64,000 nt of DNA from Glandiceps talaboti (lineage: Eukaryota; Hemichordata; Enteropneusta; Spengelidae): positions 21,302,447 through 21,366,446 of the forward strand of contig NC_135555.1 of the NCBI RefSeq assembly GCF_964340395.1. The letters are read 5' to 3'. Of this stretch, positions 12,844-22,303 are shown piece by piece (the first letter of the stretch is position 1; each line of letters begins with the position of its first letter). A program made the translations under genes and the position numbers. A model generated the notes under the pieces. The model was not told the DNA's origin. It searched no databases and saw only the letters and a program-made list of their open reading frames with translations.

Positions 12844-15544
12844 TGTATGTATGTACATAACTTTTCGTTTTCGGAAGCAAAAATATCATATGGAGATCTC
12901 GAGATAGATTTTTAAGATAAGGAGAAAATATCTCGGGCACTCGACAATATATGTTGTGCGCTCGAGATATTATCTCGAGCGCGCGACTTATTATCTCAAG
13001 ATATTTTTATTTTTTTGCTTTTGTAAATGGCACTAGCGGACTTTCATATCCCTGCTTAGGAATGGTAAAATGGCCTTGCCATAAACAAGATTTCCTACCT
13101 CTCCCTGTAACACCATTTTGAGCAATACATGTAGCTTTACCATCATCTCCAATTTCTATAAACTCTCCATTACGAGTTCCGTGGGCCTTGCCTGGCATGT
13201 AGCTACTACATCCCGTCATCACTTCCTTATGTTCACACCGTACTCTACTATAGGCATTGTCAGTTCCAGAAGAGAGTTTTGCCCACCGTGTCACACAGGT
13301 TGGAGCAGGCAATTCTAATGTGAAAGAAGACGGTGAAAACTATGTCATAAATTTAGAATACTAAATTAAAGAGCGAGATATAACAGGCTCTCTCCCCGTC
13401 CTGTTTATCAAAAATAAAGATACCCATATAAAGATGCCCAAAATATATTGGCAGAACACCAAAGTGGTAATAGTCATGCTTGGACGCCGTTCAGGGACCG
13501 TCCCGTACACCGTCTGTAAGCAGGACTATAGTACCAAGTGAGAAACTAATCAACAAACTGATACGGGGGAACACTTCTATCCTGATTTAGCCATTTTGAG
13601 CACTCCCCAAAACTGCATCAGTGATATCAAAATAGCCAAATTATGCTGTAAACTGCCGAGTCTAGCTCACTTTCACTTTTACTTGTATGTTGAAATAAAA
13701 CTTTTAAGATCTCGGTTTCTAAATTTACAAGGATATTGAACAAATTAGGCTGAGAAAGTATAAAATGCAGTTAGGAAAGACATTATCTTGGACTGTCGTG
13801 CGAAAATTGTCAATATCAACCTTAGTCCAACCTATAACCAATTCATATTGCTATACAGCTATTACAAATAACAAAAAATGTACTAAAACTATTGTATTGT
13901 CAATTGCTCTGTACAATTACATGCAATACTGTTTCCATGGCTGTTTCTTTACGTAGCTATATCTGGCCTATTCATCGTTAAACGATTGGAATGACGGGAC
14001 GGTTCTATCACTGCAACATAGGAACCTGTTATAATATTGTATTCGAATAAAAGGCTTAAGTGTAACATTTACTTCACTGTTTGGATAAAAATCTAATTAT
14101 CAACATAAAGCACACACAGTCGTAACAATATCTGCCTAACACCTCTAACCTGTACACGTGACATCAACAAAACACTGATAAAATGTGTACAAGGGAAGCA
14201 GCTTGTGTCCCATCCTGTTCAACTAAACAACTCTCGGTTTTATTTCATATTAAATAGACTGTGTGTAACACAATATTCTTTGGGCTTTGTTATCTTCTGT
14301 CACACTGATTTGAAAGTTCCTGTTTTTTTCTAATGTACACATTGCCACTGAAAACTGATCACCACCTAAGTGCATGATGTAAAAACGTACTTGTTAAAGA
14401 ATATATGTATATAAACGATCAAACTGATTCAGCCGCAGTCAACGAAGCTATTCTTGCAATAAGCTGTTCTTGTGCTATTTTTCAGAGAGTGGGCAATGCC
14501 ATTTTTTTCAATTGTAGCGAGAGGGGAACAAAATGAACGAAATGTGGCAGGGGAGTCCTGATTTTGATTTAGTGGGAGGGGAGAACATGATGATTGTCTG
14601 TCTGTAAGGTAACGGTCATTGTGTACGCCAAAATGAATTGTTGATATAGTGGAAAGTACAAACGTTTTCCTGCGTAAATCATGGCATTTACAATATTGGA
14701 TGGGAATTAGGCTGGCGGGCAAGTTGAAACACATTGGGAGGGAGGGAGGGCAGATATCCTACACCACCCGTGGGAGGACACATAAGAACAACTGAACACC
14801 CTCCCTCACAATGTTTTGGGGGTGATTCTTTTAAAAACATAATTTTTGGTCTGAAACAACATATAATGAAAGTACAAATCTGCCCGTTGACAGCACCTGA
14901 TGATTGAGAGTGTAACCATGATTAACAGGTGTTCTTACTTCATTCCATTCATCTAATTGAGTAGAAAAAAGGTTCACCAATAGCTAGCTATCTTTGGTTC
15001 ACATTTCTTTTCACAATTCAAATACTTTCATAAAATGAAATACACGACATTTAATCATACCCATGTTCATGAGCTGCTCAAACTTCATGTCCAGTACTGC
15101 AATGGTTTGCTGTTGCTTAGTTATAACTTCTTCCATAGTGTCAGTTTCGTTGCGAAAATCTTTCAAACTATGATAAACGTTCTCTTTGTGGGCTTCTACG
15201 TTCCCCTGTAAACTAGATATTTCCCGCTCTTGACGCTGATACTGCTCACCTATGAGATTACGCCAATTGTCAAATTCACGTCTTTGGTTATCAATGTTTT
15301 TACCCAAGGTATCTATTCGATCATCAATAAGTTCAAAGTTATCATCCATGTCTTCCAAATCTGTGATAGTTTCCTGAATGGTTTGGCATGTTTCGTCAGC
15401 ATTGGATGGGAGGGTGAACACATAGGCACATACGTCTGACTGATAACAGTAATTCTGATCATCTCCGCACCTGGCGTACTCTGAGGACGGTTGTTGATGG
15501 GAAAACGCAACGACTTGCAAGGTGACAATTATAACAGCCCACAT
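1294..15544 (-). CDS. Secreted kringle protein with a PCSK9-like V domain (9 exons, 668 aa)
   Basis: Nine coding exons join into 2007 bases with no internal stop: 15544-15061, 13314-13099, 10703-10437, 8875-8609, 7611-7345, 6382-6236, 5117-5022, 1724-1545, 1376-1294. Every internal junction is phase 1 and uses GT-AG. Order in the protein: signal peptide (1-17), four-cysteine cluster and coiled coil (about 26-160), V-domain M1 cysteines 1-4 (162-233), three kringles of 89 aa each (234-500), M1 final CC plus M2 and M3 (501-668). The V part matches the C-terminal domain of PCSK9 closely: VQAIARCC, WTMTGC and ASPNLEC correspond to YAIARCC, WTLTGC and APGLEC, and all 18 cysteines align. No subtilisin catalytic domain was seen. 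It is probably an oligomeric extracellular binding protein. The partner is unknown. The domain calls are firm; the transcript is inferred from splice logic. Confidence 0.88.
1545..1724 (-). CDS. Exon 8: end of M2 and start of M3
   Basis: 180 bases, phase 1-1, acceptor CATCCAG, donor GTGAGA. It encodes GVQAYAACCASPNLEC and SCDRGWTMTGCNVYTPYK, the closest stretch to PCSK9 in the gene (compare ASCCHAPGLEC and ACEEGWTLTGCSAL). Confidence 0.88.
2083..4447. repeat. ~32 bp minisatellite, about 70 copies
   Basis: The unit is about 32 bases, containing tacttgttataaggacttt and gtcatAggac or gtcatTggac. Variants carry an extra TAC or CTG and are 35 bases long. It fills intron 8 of the kringle gene. A/T variants occur in runs, which suggests unit-by-unit expansion. 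Degraded copies lie at both ends (2083-2110 and 4220-4447). Confidence 0.95.
4448..5021. other. Rest of intron 8, AT-rich
   Basis: No exon seen. It includes a short (TCAA)n run near 4744-4772 and, near 4936, a fragment tttcgccgaatat matching the end of the GAAAC foldback at 15838-16241. The string acttcaaatgcaaaataaa recurs at about 5470. Confidence 0.5.
5022..5117 (-). CDS. Exon 7: middle of V-domain M2
   Basis: 96 bases, phase 1-1, too short to stand out as an ORF. It encodes GCMALTTLGELNG... and CQAVNGNGGKG, supplying M2 cysteines 3 and 4. The acceptor is CACTTACAG and the donor GTATGT. Confidence 0.8.
5195..5282. repeat. Two adjacent perfect hairpins
   Basis: Arms ATACCTGCTAGCCCTCA (5195-5211) and its exact complement (5230-5246) are followed at once by ATAGATCTTGGAG (5252-5264) and its exact complement (5270-5282). 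They lie in the intron between exons 6 and 7. They could be the remnant of a palindromic element; no function is claimed. Confidence 0.75.
5403..5787. mobile_element. Foldback/MITE-like element with 44 bp inverted ends
   Basis: The arms at 5403-5446 and 5744-5787 are inverted copies with about three mismatches and carry gagtgaaacaccaaggc. The ~300 bp interior has no ORF. No clear target duplication was found, so the exact ends are uncertain. Confidence 0.55.
6236..6382 (-). CDS. Exon 6: end of V-domain M1 and start of M2
   Basis: 147 bases, phase 1-1, acceptor CTCGTCAG, donor GTATGT. It encodes GVQAIARCCNWPQMNCTYV and continues to MDAYLT. The CC is the closing pair of M1, and the next cysteines (MNC, KAC) open M2. 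The sequon NCT overlaps a cysteine exactly as the NCS glycosylation site (Asn533) does in PCSK9. Confidence 0.85.
6437..6476. repeat. (TG)n microsatellite
   Basis: About 20 TG dinucleotides with one interruption, in the intron between exons 5 and 6 of the kringle gene. Confidence 0.95.
7345..7611 (-). CDS. Exon 5: kringle 3
   Basis: 267 bases, phase 1-1. Six cysteines complete the kringle. It differs from kringle 2 at only a few positions, for example HEHNYTPVVYAGDGVG against HEHEYTPAAYAADGIG. The C-terminal side reads RWENCDVSAPGQGC. The donor is GTAAGT. Confidence 0.93.
8411..8500. repeat. (GA)n microsatellite in kringle intron
   Basis: About 45 GA units. The paralogous position at 10231-10253 has only about 11, so the tract changed length after the duplication. 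It is read as poly Glu-Arg in one frame, which is not a gene. Confidence 0.95.
8609..8875 (-). CDS. Exon 4: kringle 2
   Basis: 267 bases, phase 1-1, donor GTAAGT. It is nearly identical to kringles 1 and 3, with the same six cysteines. The lysine-site motif reads NPGRD. The surrounding introns also match those of the neighbouring copies, showing tandem duplication of exon plus intron. Confidence 0.93.
9241..9705. mobile_element. 465 bp inverted-repeat MITE within the second kringle intron copy
   Basis: The ends CATAAACtataaGCCTGAAA and, on the other strand, CATAAACCCTGAAACAAAAC form imperfect inverted repeats of about 60-90 bases. The internal motif GTCTGGCtAGACAAAa recurs. It is absent at the matching site of the other intron copy (about 7925-7940), so it inserted after the duplication or was lost there. 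No coding capacity. Confidence 0.75.
10437..10703 (-). CDS. Exon 3: kringle 1
   Basis: 267 bases, phase 1-1, acceptor ...TTTGACAG, donor GTGAGT. It encodes one full kringle with six cysteines: ECYNDD, GKTCQRW, NYCRNP, TWCYTT, RWENCE and QGCG. Family hallmarks are YRG, CQRWDSQSPH, NYCRNP and WCYTT. The anionic NPDxD motif of lysine-binding kringles reads NPGGD here. Confidence 0.93.
10740..12285. other. Intron 2, part without genes
   Basis: No exon with V-domain or kringle features was found. It holds G and C homopolymer runs (10810, 11270), a short (CA)n at about 11288-11304 and a (TC)n tract at about 12044-12064. Short ORFs here show no recognisable family features. Confidence 0.5.
12286..13029. 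mobile_element. 744 bp foldback element built of CTCGAG/GCGC palindromes
   Basis: The ends CATTTACAAAAGCA (12286) and TGCTTTTGTAAATG (13016-13029) are inverted repeats and extend inward through AAAATAAAAA. The interior repeats variants of TATCTCGAGCGCACGAGAT in both orientations. A (GTAT)n run lies at 12815-12854. It sits about 70 bases from exon 2 of the kringle gene. No ORF of note. Confidence 0.7.
13099..13314 (-). CDS. Exon 2: V-domain M1, cysteines 1-4
   Basis: 216 bases, phase 1-1. The acceptor is TTCACATTAG and the donor GTAGGA. It encodes residues 162-233 with Cys in PTC, RVRC, VMTGCSSY and ATCIAQNG. This is the order seen in PCSK9 M1 (Cys 457, 477, 486, 509), where the next two cysteines are the CC of AIARCC. 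Here that CC comes only after three kringle exons. Confidence 0.85.
13320..15055. other. Intron 1 of the kringle gene
   Basis: No coding or repeat structure was recognised beyond short G-rich runs. Small ORFs at 13765 and 14429 lack any family feature and are best read as chance. Confidence 0.5.
15061..15544 (-). CDS. Exon 1: signal peptide, Cys cluster and coiled coil
   Basis: The start ATG is at 15544-15542, followed by a hydrophobic signal sequence (MWAVIIVTLQVVAFS). Cysteines lie in CGDDQNYC and CAYVFTLPSNADETC. The CxYxFxLP...C pattern resembles the N-terminal superclustering region of angiopoietins. Residues about 55-160 are rich in E, Q, K, D and L in heptad-like spacing, predicting a coiled coil. 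A sequon NET lies near residue 133. The exon ends ...ATGG before donor GTATGA in phase 1. The open frame that continues past the donor is intronic. Confidence 0.85.
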
Positions 15545-15621
15545 TTTTTATGTTTGCCGTAAACGATGTGTGGTGATTTGTGTGTGTACTGATATGAGAA
15601 GTTGATATCAAACATAATATG

Positions 15622-15640
15622 TTATTTAAATAATTTGCAT
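15622..15640 (-). promoter_or_regulatory. Candidate core promoter of the kringle gene
   Basis: On the minus strand ATGCAAAT (15640-15633, octamer motif) abuts TTATTTAAATAA (15633-15622, TATA-like), about 80 bases upstream of the start codon. That spacing would give a 5' UTR of roughly 50 bases. Both motifs are common in AT-rich DNA. Confidence 0.35.
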
Positions 15641-15837
15641 ACAATGACTACAGGCTTTCCATAAAAGGCGATGTTGGATTATGTTTCAAATTGAACATCG
15701 CATTATTTGGAAATAGGTGAACATGAAAGAGGAATAAAGACTCACAAAAAAAGTTACTAGAATAAGCTAGTGACAATTCTTTGTTATTTTAATGTCAGGG
15801 TATGTGTTGCAGTATCAATAAAACACATTCATTACTC

Positions 15838-16241
15838 GGCTTATGGTATTCGGCGAAGCGAAACGAAGTGAGGCTTATGGTATTCAGCAAAACGAAATGA
15901 AACGAAAGGAAACGAAATGAGGCTTATGGTATTCAGCGAAACGAAACGAAACGAAATGAAATGAAACAAGTCAACTATTAAAATGTTATGTATCAACTAT
16001 GGCTTTCAATTTTTATTACCTCAGTTTTTGTATTTTGTAATTTGTCATTATCCCTTTCATTTTTAAGAGTCTTGTAACATATGGTATAGCAGCATCCTCC
16101 ATGACAGCTAGTGGGGAGGGTGTGGGATTCGTTTCATTTCATTTCATTTCGTTTCGTTTCGTTTCGTTTTCCTGAATACCATAAGCCTTGTTTTGTTTCA
16201 TTTCGTTTCGTTTCGTTTTGTTTCGCCGAATATCATAAGCC
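15838..16241. mobile_element. GAAAC-repeat foldback element
   Basis: The left arm has GGCTTATGGTATTCGGCGAA followed by (GAAAC)n runs and internal copies of gcttatggtattcagc. The right arm is the mirror image: (GTTTC)n runs and gccgaatatcataagcc. The unique centre is about 150 bases (15975-16130). No coding capacity. A single end-like fragment lies near 4936. Confidence 0.75.
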
Positions 16242-16249
16242 TATTTTTG

Positions 16250-17370
16250 CTTGTTTTACTTTGACTGATATATAAGTTTAACTTCTATTTCCAGTATTAG
16301 GTGATTTCGCAAACACAAATCAAACTGTAGATGACTTCCAACCCCATGCCAACATAAAAAAAGCTGTATGCTTCAAACAATTACATGATGAAATTGCTGT
16401 ATCTCGGTTTGCAGAGAAATAGATTGTCAGCATATTATTTAATTAAAGTGTTGTCAAAAACTACATTGAACATCTGAAAAATCTGGAGAGAGTGAAAAAA
16501 AAAACATTTCTGTGACATCCCTATTTTATCCCTCTCCCCCCCCCCTCTCCACGCACCCTCCTGAATTTTTTTCATTCAAAACAGTATTATTATTATTAAA
16601 GATGACACTCAGTTTAATATGACTGTGTCAGTCACTTATGAAAAGATTCACCTATCATCTCCTATATATACAGTTACAAATCATATACTACAGCGTATAC
16701 ATGAAAACAACGTGACTGTATATACAATTACAATCAGGTATCAATTCTGTCTATTTCTGATTATGTACACAGTATTCATATAGGAGGCTAAAGTGAAGAA
16801 AGATTTCTAAAAGTTTGAAAACATTAACATGTACACAGACACAGGTCTGTGTATATACATGTACAGCGTGATACAGGTTAGTGTTCACTGTCTCTGTTTT
16901 ATATAATCACGCAGAAACCTATAAGAAACTACAATATACATGCTGCACTTCAAGATAGCAAGATTGAATGAATACTGTGTGTAGCTTCTTGCTACATTTT
17001 GTCTCAGACCATAGTGCACTGAGATTTCGTCTAAGTTAATAAACTAACTAATGTACACAGTATTCATATCCGAGGCTAAAGGGAAGAAAGATTTCTAAAA
17101 GTTTGAAAACATTAACGTTTCTTGCTACATTTTGTCTCAGACCATACTGGTCTGAGATTTCGTCGAAACGTGATTGAAATAAATTAACCCTTTACACTGT
17201 ACATGAAATGTCGACATCAAAGTATTGACGTCCGTGTGTGTCCATCTAGTTTCCGTAAGTTTAACCAGGTTATTTTCATTCAGACTAAATAATAGTAAGA
17301 ATTGCTAATTTTGAGTGTAGAATGTAAATTGTTTCTTAATATTGCTTTCTATATGATTCTATCAAACAGA
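16250..17370. repeat. AT-rich spacer with a local ~290 bp duplication
   Basis: The block gtacacagtattcatat...gtttgaaaacattaac occurs at about 16764-16830 and 17053-17116. The block cttgctacattttgtctcag occurs at about 16987 and 17120, in the second copy ending in a perfect short palindrome (CAGACCATACTGGTCTG region). No gene was seen. Confidence 0.65.
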
Positions 17371-17399
17371 GACTATGGCGTTGAATGCCTGCCAATATT

Positions 17400-17745
17400 C
17401 GAAAATTAAATACTGCAATGACTATATGCAATACTGCAATGACTATATGCAATACTGCAATGACTATATGCGATATGACTACATGAGATGATTACATGCG
17501 ATATGACTACATGCGATGTGACTACATGAGATGACTACATGCGATATGACTACATGAGGTGACTACATGCGATGCGACTACATTAGATGACTACATGAGA
17601 TGACTACATGCGATATGACTACATGAGATGACTACATGCGATATGACTACATGAGGTGACTACATGCGATGTGACTACATGAGATGACTACATGCGATAT
17701 GACTACATGAGATGACTACATGCTATACTGCGATGCGAGATGATG
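17400..17745. repeat. Left-arm minisatellite of the TIR element
   Basis: Units alternate gactacatgcgatat and gactacatgagat (about 13-15 bases). They match, inverted, the right-arm array at 19960-20390. Confidence 0.9.
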
Positions 17746-19959
17746 ACATGATATGCGGCGATTTTGTAATGACGTTATGCCATTCGTAGATTATTCAATA
17801 TGCATAAGGGGTAGACCATTCGATATCCTGGGGGGCTTTGAAGATTGGTGGAGAGTCATTATTTTTTTCCCACCTGCTTGCCTGAGAATTATTTTTTTCT
17901 CCTTCGCCTATGCTGGCAACTTTTTTTTTCTTTGCTTTTCTGAGATATCCGTATTTTTTTTTACGTCAATGTTGAACACCTACATTTGTTGCCACAATTT
18001 TCTGTTTGGTTTTGGCACACGGTAATAGAGAGAGTAAAAAGATGTTCTATGACACACATATTATATTTAGAAAACTACATATTTCATACATGTTTGATTT
18101 TCAATTAAATAAACATCGTTGACAGTTTTTATGCCATGGTATGGTGACACACTGAAAATACAAATCGGAAACTTGATTGGTGAGCTCAAACATTCAGATA
18201 GACCAGTCAGTTTCTCAAGCTTGGGGGATGGGGGGTGTCAGTGTTTTTTTTTCCATTGGGCCGACAAAAAGTCACTGACCCCCTGAATAAAGTTTCATAG
18301 CATTTGACAGTAAGTTGTAGAGGGAAGAGCTTTGAGACTGGGATATGTCCACCTCTTGTGTGTTATTGTGTGTGTGAATGGGGGGGGGGTTTCTAGGGTT
18401 CTACAAAACGGCCTGGAGGATTTTTACTTCTAAAGGCAATGTTTAGGCTATTCACAGACACTTTCAGACAATAATTTACAAATTTTACAAGACAGCTCTA
18501 ACATGTAAAAAGCAACTCTGTGAGGTTGAAACATTTTTGAAATAAAGTTTCATAGCATCTTGACAGTAAGAGTTGGAGGAAAGAACTTTGATTTGAGACT
18601 GGAACATGTCTACCTCTTACGGGGGGTTCTTGGGGGCTTCCCCCCTAGAAGCCATGGAGGTTTTTTACTTCTAAAGGCAATGTTTAGGCTATTCACAGAC
18701 ACTTTCAGACAATAATTTACAAGCTTTACAAGGCAGCTCTAACATGTAAAAAGCAACTACATAAGGTTGAAACACGTTTGAAATAAAGTTCCATAGCATC
18801 TTCACAGTAAGAGGTGGAGGGAAGAACTTTGATTTGAGGCTTGGACATGTCTACGTTTTTTTTTACCAATTTTGGTGAATCTTATTGTTGGTTTAACGAA
18901 TGAGTGGCCTCTGGGGTGATGGAGTGCAAGGGGTCCCCCCCCCGCCAGATCTGCAGTTTTTTGTTTCTATTTAGGCAATTTTTAGGTTATGCATAGCCTC
19001 TGAGATATATATTGCCAAGCATCGAAAAGCTAAAGTAAATATAACTTTTTACCTAAGTTTTCCATGTTATAAAAGTGGGCCTGTAACATTGGTATAGGGG
19101 CATTGATATTGCATGTATAGTAAAGTTACTGATGTGTTAGAGCACTTTAGGAGGTCATACCTAGTGTACAATAGAAACTTGAATTTGAGTTGTGGTGTCG
19201 ATACATGTAGTGTCTGAAATAGGAAGTATATCATCCCTTCTGACAAATTCATACTGAAGAGACTAGAACAATTTAGATTAAGTTCTTTTATAAACTATCC
19301 AATAGTATGAAGGTTACCATTACAAAACCTTCAAGTTCACTTTTGCCCCAAAGTGTAAGATAAGTGAAGCACTGATTGTGAAACAGCCAAACACTTACAT
19401 GGCATGTTCTGTAACTAGTGTGGTAGCTAGGTAATCCATGTATTATATGTATAATGTTATGTATAGTTATTTATGAACCCTTACATGAAGTAATATTTAA
19501 ACCATTTACGAAAGAAACAGAGAAAAGAACAAATATATATATATATGTACCACATGCTAACGAAACTGACTGGTACCTGACATGTGTTTGAAACTGTTTG
19601 TCATGATTTGACAAGTGTCCTGGTTGGAGAGGTACGAGCAAGTTGAACAGTATACTCGAACCTGTGTATCATTTCCCTGCCAAGACATTTTTTTTTCTAG
19701 CAGTAGTGGTCCGTCTTTTTTTTTCATCTCCCTCTCCTATCCGGATTTTTTTTCAAGCAAATCCCTTTGGCATCTTTTTTTCCCCGAAATCTTCCAAGCC
19801 CCCCCCCCCCCCGGATATCAAATGGTCCACCTCTTACCACGTGCAACGGTGCAACATGCTGAGGAGTACTCCCTAGCCTGTTTCATATCAATACTCGTGT
19901 TATGCGTATTGAATAATCTACGAATGGCATAACGTCATTACAAAATCGCCGCATATCAT

Positions 19960-20390
19960 GTCATCATCTCGCATCGCAGTATTGCATATAGTCATGTCAT
20001 GTAGTCATGTCGCATGTAGTCATCTCATGTAGTCATATCGCATGTAGTCATCTCATGTAGTCACATCGCATGTAGTCATATCGCATGTACTTACCTCATG
20101 TAGTCATATCGCATGTAGTCATCTCATGTAGTCATATCGCATGTAGTCATCTCATGTAGTCATATCACATGTAGTCACCTCATGTAGTCATATCGCATGT
20201 AGTCATCTCATGTAGTCATATCACATGTAGTCATCTCATGTAGTCACATCGCATGTAGTCATATCGCATGTAGTCACCTCATGTAGTCATATCGCATATA
20301 GTCATCTCATGTAGTCATATCGCATATAGTCATTGCAGTATTGCATATAGTCATTGCAGTATTGCATATAGTCATTGCCGTATTGTATTT
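19960..20390. repeat. Right-arm minisatellite of the TIR element
   Basis: Units catgtagtcatctcatgta and catgtagtcatatcg are inverted copies of the left-arm array. With the left arm they form a very long inverted repeat of variable length. Confidence 0.9.
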
Positions 20391-20419
20391 TCGAATATTG
20401 GCAGGCATTCTACGCTATA

Positions 20420-22010
20420 GTACGTGTACGTTACAGAATGACTGGTACAGTGATGTCAATGAATGTCTTCAACATTTGTGCAGAAGTCACCAAAGTATTA
20501 ATGTAAGAATCTCTAGTTAATCGATTCATTTTTCTTGTTCAGCACATATTCAAGTCTTTATTCAGACGTGAGGTATATTTGTTTACTTGATAAATGTAGT
20601 AAGAACAGTTTGAATTCTAAAGGTACTAGCATTAATATTCCATTTTATGTTAGCTCAGAAGAAAAAACAATTATACATTTGCATGTACCAAAATAAAATG
20701 ACACTGCCAAACATGGTTTGTACTTTTGACTTCCTTTATCAGGACGTATCTGGACTTTATATGCGTATAAAGATACTTCTGTGTGTCCCACTTGGATGTA
20801 GCACAGGGGCGGGTCAGTGTCTCAATGAAATTATATTTTCATTTACCAAAGCAATCAGTTCACGTGACACGTTTGATTGACAGTTGTCATTGGTATATAT
20901 TGTTGGATTGATAGTTATATGTTTACTCGGGTGTGCTATCTTCATAAAAATCGTCTTAAACACTTCTAAATTAAATCCTCCTCACATAAAGAAAGAAGCG
21001 ACCAAAAATTTGACTGCTCATATCGTAATTGAATCCCGAGAAATCAACTGTCTTATGAAGCTTTCAACAGTTAATAAACTAGTTGTCTTGCCATTTCTTG
21101 CCCTGATATGTGGATAATGTTGTTCCACCTATTTTAGACAGAGAGTATATCTGGCCTGAATTACATTTCCGCGCAAATGCAAACCGAGGGAACGAACAGC
21201 ACTTAGGGAAGGGGTGGGGGCTGATGAGAAAATAGTTTGTACAAATTGTTTCCCAGTTCCCTCTTCCCTTCAAGCTCACAAAAAAACGTTGTCGCTGATT
21301 TTCATTTGTGCAGCTATATGGCATACTTCCCGTATTCTGGAGATGTGCAAATGTATGATACACTAGTATAAAATAACAGTGGTAATCGACTTCAGTGTTC
21401 ATACATAATAAGAGATTTCTTTATAAGTGTGGGATTTGCAAGGAGAGGTTGGATCGTAATCTATATTTGGAGATACTTAGCCAACCCCATTCAATTGTGG
21501 TTTGGCGCAGGAACAGCATACCTTGATCACCCATGGGGAGTATTCTGGAATAGGGCTCAATCATTTGGTAACCTTGCCAAAATAAACCACAGGCTAGCAT
21601 TGAAAGGGTTCTGGAAAATTCATTAAACGGAATAATTTTTAACCGACACAATATGCACATTATGCAAGTTTTTCGATTTGCCAATCCCCTCTCAGCGCAA
21701 CGGAGGATGTTTTTTAGACATGGTATTTTTTACAAGTGTGTAAGTAATGTTTATGATAGTCCATATATGCTTTTCAAGTTACATTTTAAAGTTCCACAGA
21801 TGCCGGATCGGAGAACTAGAAAGTTTACAAACCTGATGCCAGTAAATTTAATGTTTTTAAACACTGTGCCGTTCACAGATGTACATGTATAACAACGTAT
21901 AGTGGTCTTTGTTGTAGTATTTTGAATATTGACTTTAATTTATCAAATTTAATTTTCCAGATTGTCCACCTGACAATATTGATTTTATATATTTGCCTCA
22001 TAATGTATTT
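20420..22010. other. Spacer without a recognised gene
   Basis: Several ORFs of 65-105 codons occur (for example 20647-20880 and 21429-21892, plus strand). None shows a domain, a signal peptide with supporting context, or flanking splice signals that join into a longer frame. Their status is open. Confidence 0.4.
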
Positions 22011-22303
22011 TAGATATAGTATTTTATTTGCCACAAACTCAAAATCATATCAACATAACAAGAGAGAAAGTACAAAAGACAGTGGAATAAATATTACAAT
22101 TAAACTGATGGATGGATACAGAGTTTATGGCTGGACCACAGAAATAGTTTGAAACAAACTAGTCAAGTTTGTGGCCCATACTACAATTGATTAAACAAAT
22201 AAAATAATCAAAGCAAAAACAAAAACAAATTTGAAATTAAAACAAAAACAAACAAACAAAAAACAAACAAAACAAAATGCAATGTAAGGTAGAAAAAGCT
22301 GAA

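Larger units (their letters stand above)
17376..20417. mobile_element. Large non-coding TIR element, copy 1 (~3.04 kb)
   Basis: The ends TGGCGTTGAATGCCTGCCAA and, inverted, TAGCGTAGAATGCCTGCCAA are each flanked by TA, a possible TA target duplication. Each arm continues as a minisatellite of tgactacatgcgatatgac and then about 100 bases of matching unique sequence (ATGATATGCGGCGATTTTG and its complement). The interior is non-coding. It has three tandem ~240 bp units (starting about 18289, 18541 and 18779, each with ATAAAGTT.CATAGCAT) and long C, G and T runs. A second copy lies at 40393-43303. No transposase was found, so it is non-autonomous. Confidence 0.8.

Noticed and set aside
19615-19932. 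Phe/Pro-rich ORFs in the TIR elements as coding sequence
   Set aside because: They read through T and C homopolymer runs; the frames differ between copies 1 and 2.
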